Positions 6,324 through 9,227 of a DNA stretch of 9,227 nt are shown piece after piece (the stretch's first letter is position 1; every line of letters starts with the position of its first letter). The DNA is from Methanosarcinales archaeon. GTDB lineage: Archaea > Halobacteriota > Methanosarcinia > Methanosarcinales > Methanogasteraceae. The translations under genes were made by a program, and so were the position numbers. The DNA is taken from positions 1 to 9,227 of the forward strand of contig DAOWIV010000177.1 in assembly GCA_030640725.1 (NCBI GenBank), given 5' to 3'. Under the pieces are notes generated by a model. The model saw only the letters and a list, made by a program, of their open reading frames with translations, did no database searches and was not told where the DNA came from.

Positions 6324-6359
6324 TATAACTGTATAACCGTATAGCGGTACAATTGTATA
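6324..6359. repeat. Five TATA/TACA elements at exact 8-bp spacing
   Basis: TATA occurs at 6324-6327, 6332-6335, 6340-6343 and 6356-6359, with TACA at 6348-6351, so each element starts 8 bp after the last. The four-base spacers differ (ACTG, ACCG, GCGG, ATTG) but most end in G. The array lies 46-81 bases upstream of the aSelBL start on the minus strand and about 140 bases upstream of the DUF116 pair. TATA boxes read on either strand, so the array probably includes the aSelBL promoter, with a leader of around 20 bases if the nearest copy is used. It may also be a slipped tandem repeat. Confidence 0.7.
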
Positions 6360-6471
6360 GCCAAATTCGCGGCATGCTGGTGACTATCACAAACTTTTCA
6401 TACATCGTTCGCACACCCCAAAAAAATCGAGAGACATCCGGTTTAATCCGCCGATTGCCAGCGCAGACAAT

Positions 6472-6479
6472 TTTAAATA
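6472..6479 (+). promoter_or_regulatory. TATA box for the DUF116 gene pair
   Basis: TTTAAATA is a near-consensus archaeal box A, centred about 25 bases before the ATG at 6501. That places the transcription start at the ATG itself and supports 6501 over the upstream in-frame ATG at 6483, which lies only seven bases past the box. Confidence 0.65.
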
Positions 6480-6500
6480 GTTATGCGACCATATTTAATC

Positions 6501-7142
6501 ATGCAGGTCCCCTACGAGCTCCTTGGCAAATTATTTGTCTATTTTGCAGCACTCGTTTTTCTGGTGACTGCGCTGGCTCTGGCGATCGGCACTTATAGTT
6601 TCAGGAAACACAAGATTTTATTTCCGAATTTCGTCCTGTTCATGTTATATCTATTCTACTCGCCCGCAAAATGGATTTGTAGAATTTTTTACGTGAAAGA
6701 AGAGCTTGTCGATGAAATTCTCATTGAACTCAGGAATGCGCTCATGCTTGATCGATTCAAGCACACCCTGAAACGGCGTGCAGTCATCCTGCCGCAATGC
6801 ATGAGGCATCCTGAGTGCAGGGCACGTTGTGACCCGATAATCGGATACGAGTGTAACCGGTGCGGTTTATGCGATATCGCACGTATCGCCGAAGCGGCAG
6901 ACAGATATGGTTTCAAGGTGTTCGTTGTTCCGGGTGATAGCTTTGTCAGGAAGATCATACAATCGTACAAACCCGGGGCATGCCTTGGTGTTGCGTGCCA
7001 CAGCGAACTCACTGAATCGATGCAGGCATTCTCAAAGATCGTGCCGGTTCAGGGCGTCTGCCTGCTGAGGGACGGATGCTACGACACGAGAGTAGATGTG
7101 GACGAGGTGATTAAGAAGATGGAGATGTGCGACCATGTATGA
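6501..7142 (+). CDS. DUF116 family membrane-anchored cysteine-rich protein (copy 1)
   Basis: This 213-residue protein belongs to the DUF116 family, which has no established function. Two hydrophobic segments (about 9-30 and 41-60) anchor the N-terminus in the membrane. The soluble part is cysteine-rich: Cys100, 106, 110, 118, 121, 124, 161, 166, 187, 193 and 210, within stretches such as LPQCMRHPECRARC, YECNRCGLCDIARI, GVACHSEL and RDGCYDTRVD. The spacing suggests a metal or iron-sulfur site. The ATG at 6501 is preferred over 6483 because of the TATA box at 6472-6479. The next gene starts eight bases before this one ends and is a paralogue. Confidence 0.88.
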   Translation: MQVPYELLGKLFVYFAALVFLVTALALAIGTYSFRKHKILFPNFVLFMLYLFYSPAKWICRIFYVKEELVDEILIELRNALMLDRFKHTLKRRAVILPQCMRHPECRARCDPIIGYECNRCGLCDIARIAEAADRYGFKVFVVPGDSFVRKIIQSYKPGACLGVACHSELTESMQAFSKIVPVQGVCLLRDGCYDTRVDVDEVIKKMEMCDHV

Positions 7143-7800
7143 CCTGATCGGGGTCGCGCTGTTTGTTATTGTGGTCGTATCAGTCGTTCTGACTCTCTTA
7201 GCCCTGCTCATCAGCCGCATCAGCCTTAACCGGCATGTCTGGCTCGCCAGGTTCTTTGCAGACGTCCTTGATTTCTTCTATCTTCCGCTTAAATCCATAT
7301 TTCTCAGATACAGCGATGCCAAAACACTGGATACATGGATGGTGTCGCTCAAGAATATGGCGAACCAGTCAACGTTCGCAAAGACAGAGCACCGGCTGCT
7401 GCTTGCCCCGCACTGCATGAGGTCGCTCGACTGCCCGGCATCATCGACGCGCTTTGGGATCGAGTGTGTATCATGCGGCAAATGCGTCTTTTCAAGGATG
7501 TTAAAAGACGCCGAACGGTTTGGTTATACGCTGCATATCATCGCAGGCTCGTCGTACATCCGCCACATCGTCAAGAAAGAGGCCGCAGATGGTGCACTCC
7601 TGCTGGCATGTAATTATGAGTTGAACAAGGTCATGCGATCGCTGAAGCGAAAAAAGATCGTGACGTATGGGATTCCACTCTTAAATGACGGGTGTTATGC
7701 CACTGAAATCGATTACGATAATCTGATAAGCGTGATGGAGCGATTTAGCGAGCAGAACAGTCAGCGTGGGCAGACCAATGCCGATAGACCAGAAGTGTGA
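7135..7800 (+). CDS. DUF116 family membrane-anchored cysteine-rich protein (copy 2)
   Basis: This 221-residue paralogue of the preceding gene has one strong N-terminal membrane helix (about 4-27) and a second amphipathic stretch (34-58). It keeps seven of the cysteines seen in copy 1: Cys94, 100, 111, 114, 117, 159 and 187, in LAPHCMRSLDC, ECVSCGKC, LLACNYEL and NDGCYATEID. It lacks the counterparts of Cys110, Cys161 and Cys187 of copy 1. The C-terminal 15-20 residues are polar and probably disordered. The start overlaps the end of copy 1 by eight bases and is preceded by GGAGATG at 7121-7127, so the two are translated from one message. They could form a heterodimer, which is inference. Confidence 0.88.
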   Translation: MYDLIGVALFVIVVVSVVLTLLALLISRISLNRHVWLARFFADVLDFFYLPLKSIFLRYSDAKTLDTWMVSLKNMANQSTFAKTEHRLLLAPHCMRSLDCPASSTRFGIECVSCGKCVFSRMLKDAERFGYTLHIIAGSSYIRHIVKKEAADGALLLACNYELNKVMRSLKRKKIVTYGIPLLNDGCYATEIDYDNLISVMERFSEQNSQRGQTNADRPEV

Positions 7801-7825
7801 AAGGGGTGGGTGACCGGGAGTGCAG

Positions 7826-7846
7826 GTTTTTGTGTTGATCGATCAA
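7826..7846 (+). terminator. T5 tract and palindrome between converging genes
   Basis: A T5 tract at about 7827-7831 is followed by a perfect 12-bp palindrome TTGATCGATCAA (7835-7846) that ends just beside the stop of the opposing regulator gene. In a 46-base gap between converging genes this is a plausible shared termination zone. The palindrome may instead be chance, since GATC is frequent here. Confidence 0.35.
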
Positions 7847-8677
7847 TCATGGGAGTCGCGTACAATCCTGTTCCGTGATGTCCACGGATCGATTCCAGTA
7901 ATATTCGAATAGTGCATTTCCCCACCCGATCGCGGAAGCATCTTCGCTGACGAGATCCATACTGTAATCGTACGTGCCATCCGGTCTGAAAAACCCAAGC
8001 GACATAATCTTTTCAGTTACTGTAAACGCAACCTTCACATCATCCTCTATCACCCGCAAATTGAAGTTTGGCAAGACTGCAACATGCTGCAGCACATCCG
8101 TATACTGTTCACACAACAATTCCAGTACTGGGCGCGTCACCACGATACGCACCGCTGACCCCTGCTCGATGAGTGCTTTGAATATGTGGGGATAATCTGG
8201 ATACAGGAATGGGGAAACCCCGTCTACGGACGTGCATTCCCCAAGCAGCTTTATAAAATGCCTGTGCGTTGCAAAGGGGTCTGCCGGCGTATCCTTTACG
8301 ATGGTGGATATACTCAAAGATCCAATATTCCTGAAAAACAAATCAGGAATCACATAAGTTTCATGATTCTTCCAGAACTGTTCCTGCGTTTTGAACATAC
8401 ACAGTGTTTCAATGAAATCGATCAACTTGGATGAGATCACTTTTCCATACGGTGTCACACCATATTGGCGGTCCTCTTTGTATATCAGATCCTTCGACTT
8501 TAGCTCAGCAAGCACCGGCAGGATGGTGGAGGTCCGATAACCAAACTCATCTCTGAATTGATCCACAGTCATGTTTTCTTTGTTCAGACTGACAAGCAGC
8601 TTGATGCGAACGCCAGATGTCGTCAAGAACTTCAATTCTTCCTGGATCCCATTGTACGAATCGATTCCCGGAATCAT
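7847..8677 (-). CDS. Winged-helix transcriptional regulator with DUF1724 domain
   Basis: This 276-residue regulator has an N-terminal winged-helix domain (about 10-85). Helix-turn-helix residues run through MTVDQFRDEFGYRTSTILPVLAELKSKDLI (36-65), and the wing is YKEDRQYGVTPYGK. The C-terminal DUF1724 (FilR1-type) domain spans about 95-262. Its typical features are FWKNHETYVIPDLFFRNIGSL (101-121) and the terminal MSLGFFRPDGTYDYSMDLVSEDASAIGWGNALFEYYWNRS (225-264). Such regulators are abundant in Methanosarcinales and other methanogenic Euryarchaeota. The ligand is not predictable here. The start at 8677 has a TATA-like TTTAATA on the minus strand at 8703-8709. It lies downstream of the UbiA gene on the same strand but is separated from it by a hairpin and its own promoter. 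Confidence 0.9.
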   Translation of the reverse strand: MIPGIDSYNGIQEELKFLTTSGVRIKLLVSLNKENMTVDQFRDEFGYRTSTILPVLAELKSKDLIYKEDRQYGVTPYGKVISSKLIDFIETLCMFKTQEQFWKNHETYVIPDLFFRNIGSLSISTIVKDTPADPFATHRHFIKLLGECTSVDGVSPFLYPDYPHIFKALIEQGSAVRIVVTRPVLELLCEQYTDVLQHVAVLPNFNLRVIEDDVKVAFTVTEKIMSLGFFRPDGTYDYSMDLVSEDASAIGWGNALFEYYWNRSVDITEQDCTRLP

Positions 8678-8702
8678 GCAAGGAATTATTATGTGGTATG
8701 TC

Positions 8703-8709
8703 TATTAAA
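8703..8709 (-). promoter_or_regulatory. TATA box for the DUF1724 regulator
   Basis: On the minus strand this reads TTTAATA, centred about 29 bases before the ATG at 8677. No Shine-Dalgarno is visible, so a leader of only a few bases is expected. Confidence 0.45.
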
Positions 8710-8726
8710 CATTTTGGTATCGAGAG

Positions 8727-8749
8727 TTTTTTCTCTGGCAGAGAAAAAA
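8727..8749 (-). terminator. Perfect 9-bp hairpin with T6 tract after the UbiA gene
   Basis: TTTTTTCTC (8727-8735) and GAGAAAAAA (8741-8749) are perfect inverted repeats around a 5-base loop TGGCA. On the minus strand the T6 tract begins one base after the UbiA TAA stop. It would end the UbiA transcript and insulate the regulator, which has its own TATA box beyond it. The symmetric stem means a T6 tract is present for either strand. Confidence 0.65.
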
Positions 8750-8750
8750 T

Positions 8751-9227
8751 TTACACCGAGCATACACCCATATATACCCAGACCCCGCCACTCGTGATAA
8801 TCCATTCTCCGTCCACCAGCATATCCAGCATGGTCTTATTACGGTTATTTTCAGTACAGAAGTATAAAATGTACAGATACCCATATATCATACTGGCGAG
8901 CAAAACAAGGTAATATACACTAAATAAATTTAAAAACAATATCGTCCACAGAACAAGCAGGGACTGGACGATCAGCAGCAATCGCCTGGTCCCTGATACT
9001 CCGATGACGACCGGGACTGTATTCACACCGTTCATTGCATCACCGGTCACATCCCTGACATCGAACAGAACTGTGTTAATAAATGCTTTAATGAAGAAGA
9101 AAGGAAAAATGAACCAGAGTTGGGTGAACTTTCCGGTGAGGTACAGTGCAGGCAGGAATGCTGCGCAGGTAGCCCAGCTGAAACTGACAACAAGACTCTT
9201 TACAAGGAATATATCCTTCAATCTTGG
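8751..9227 (-). CDS. UbiA-family prenyltransferase, C-terminal part (partial)
   Basis: The frame is open to the right edge of the window, so the N-terminal part, with the first Asp-rich motif, is missing. The 158 visible residues begin PRLKDIFLVKSLVVSFSWA, which resembles the middle of archaeal UbiA proteins (KDI..VKNLVVALSWA). The second Asp-rich motif is DVRDVTGDAMNGVNTVPVVIG, with Asp at 56, 59 and 63 of the fragment. The near-terminal MLVDGEWI also fits this family. About four membrane helices are visible. The enzyme would transfer an isoprenoid chain to an acceptor at the membrane. Which acceptor (quinone-like ring, methanophenazine-type precursor or lipid backbone) cannot be told from this fragment. 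The TTG at 9219-9221 should not be taken as a start, because family similarity continues through it. Confidence 0.82.
   Translation of the reverse strand, partial: PRLKDIFLVKSLVVSFSWATCAAFLPALYLTGKFTQLWFIFPFFFIKAFINTVLFDVRDVTGDAMNGVNTVPVVIGVSGTRRLLLIVQSLLVLWTILFLNLFSVYYLVLLASMIYGYLYILYFCTENNRNKTMLDMLVDGEWIITSGGVWVYMGVCSV

Overview
The window looks like chromosomal DNA from a euryarchaeon related to methanogens or ANME-type archaea. The evidence is an archaeal aIF2-beta fused to a TRAM domain, two archaea-only uncharacterised families (DUF357 and UPF0212/DUF555), a SelB-like translation GTPase of the archaeal aSelBL type, a tandem pair of DUF116 proteins, a winged-helix/DUF1724 regulator of the kind common in methanogenic Euryarchaeota, and archaeal TATA-box spacing. 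I cannot name a species. No methanogenesis enzyme lies in the window, so the lifestyle is inferred from family distribution only.

Layout. Positions 1-1075 (+) hold the 3' end of an unidentified gene, then aIF2-beta and a small unknown protein, tightly packed and probably one operon. Positions 1141-2460 (+) hold an AIR-synthase/HypE-related PurM-fold protein, followed by oligo-T termination signals. A 307-base convergent gap (2461-2767) has no gene that I can support. A minus-strand operon (4290 to 2768) encodes a DUF357 protein, a DUF555 protein and a six-helix membrane protein; the last two overlap. tRNA-Ala(GGC) and tRNA-Leu(UAG) follow at 4457-4638 (+), then a small lipoprotein gene whose 3' end overlaps the 3' end of the aSelBL gene on the other strand. 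An intergenic region with five TATA-like elements spaced exactly 8 bp apart separates aSelBL from the DUF116 pair at 6501-7800 (+). The right end (minus) holds the DUF1724 regulator and the C-terminal part of a UbiA-type prenyltransferase that runs off the window.

The left part is mainly translation-related: initiation factor, tRNAs and a translation-factor-like protein. Four genes have a TATA-like box centred 25-29 bases before the chosen start codon, which suggests leaderless mRNAs. Nothing in the window is a clear defence, CRISPR or mobile element. The items most worth following up are the degenerate GTPase, the 8-bp phased TATA array, the diverged DUF116 pair and the DUF357-DUF555-membrane operon.
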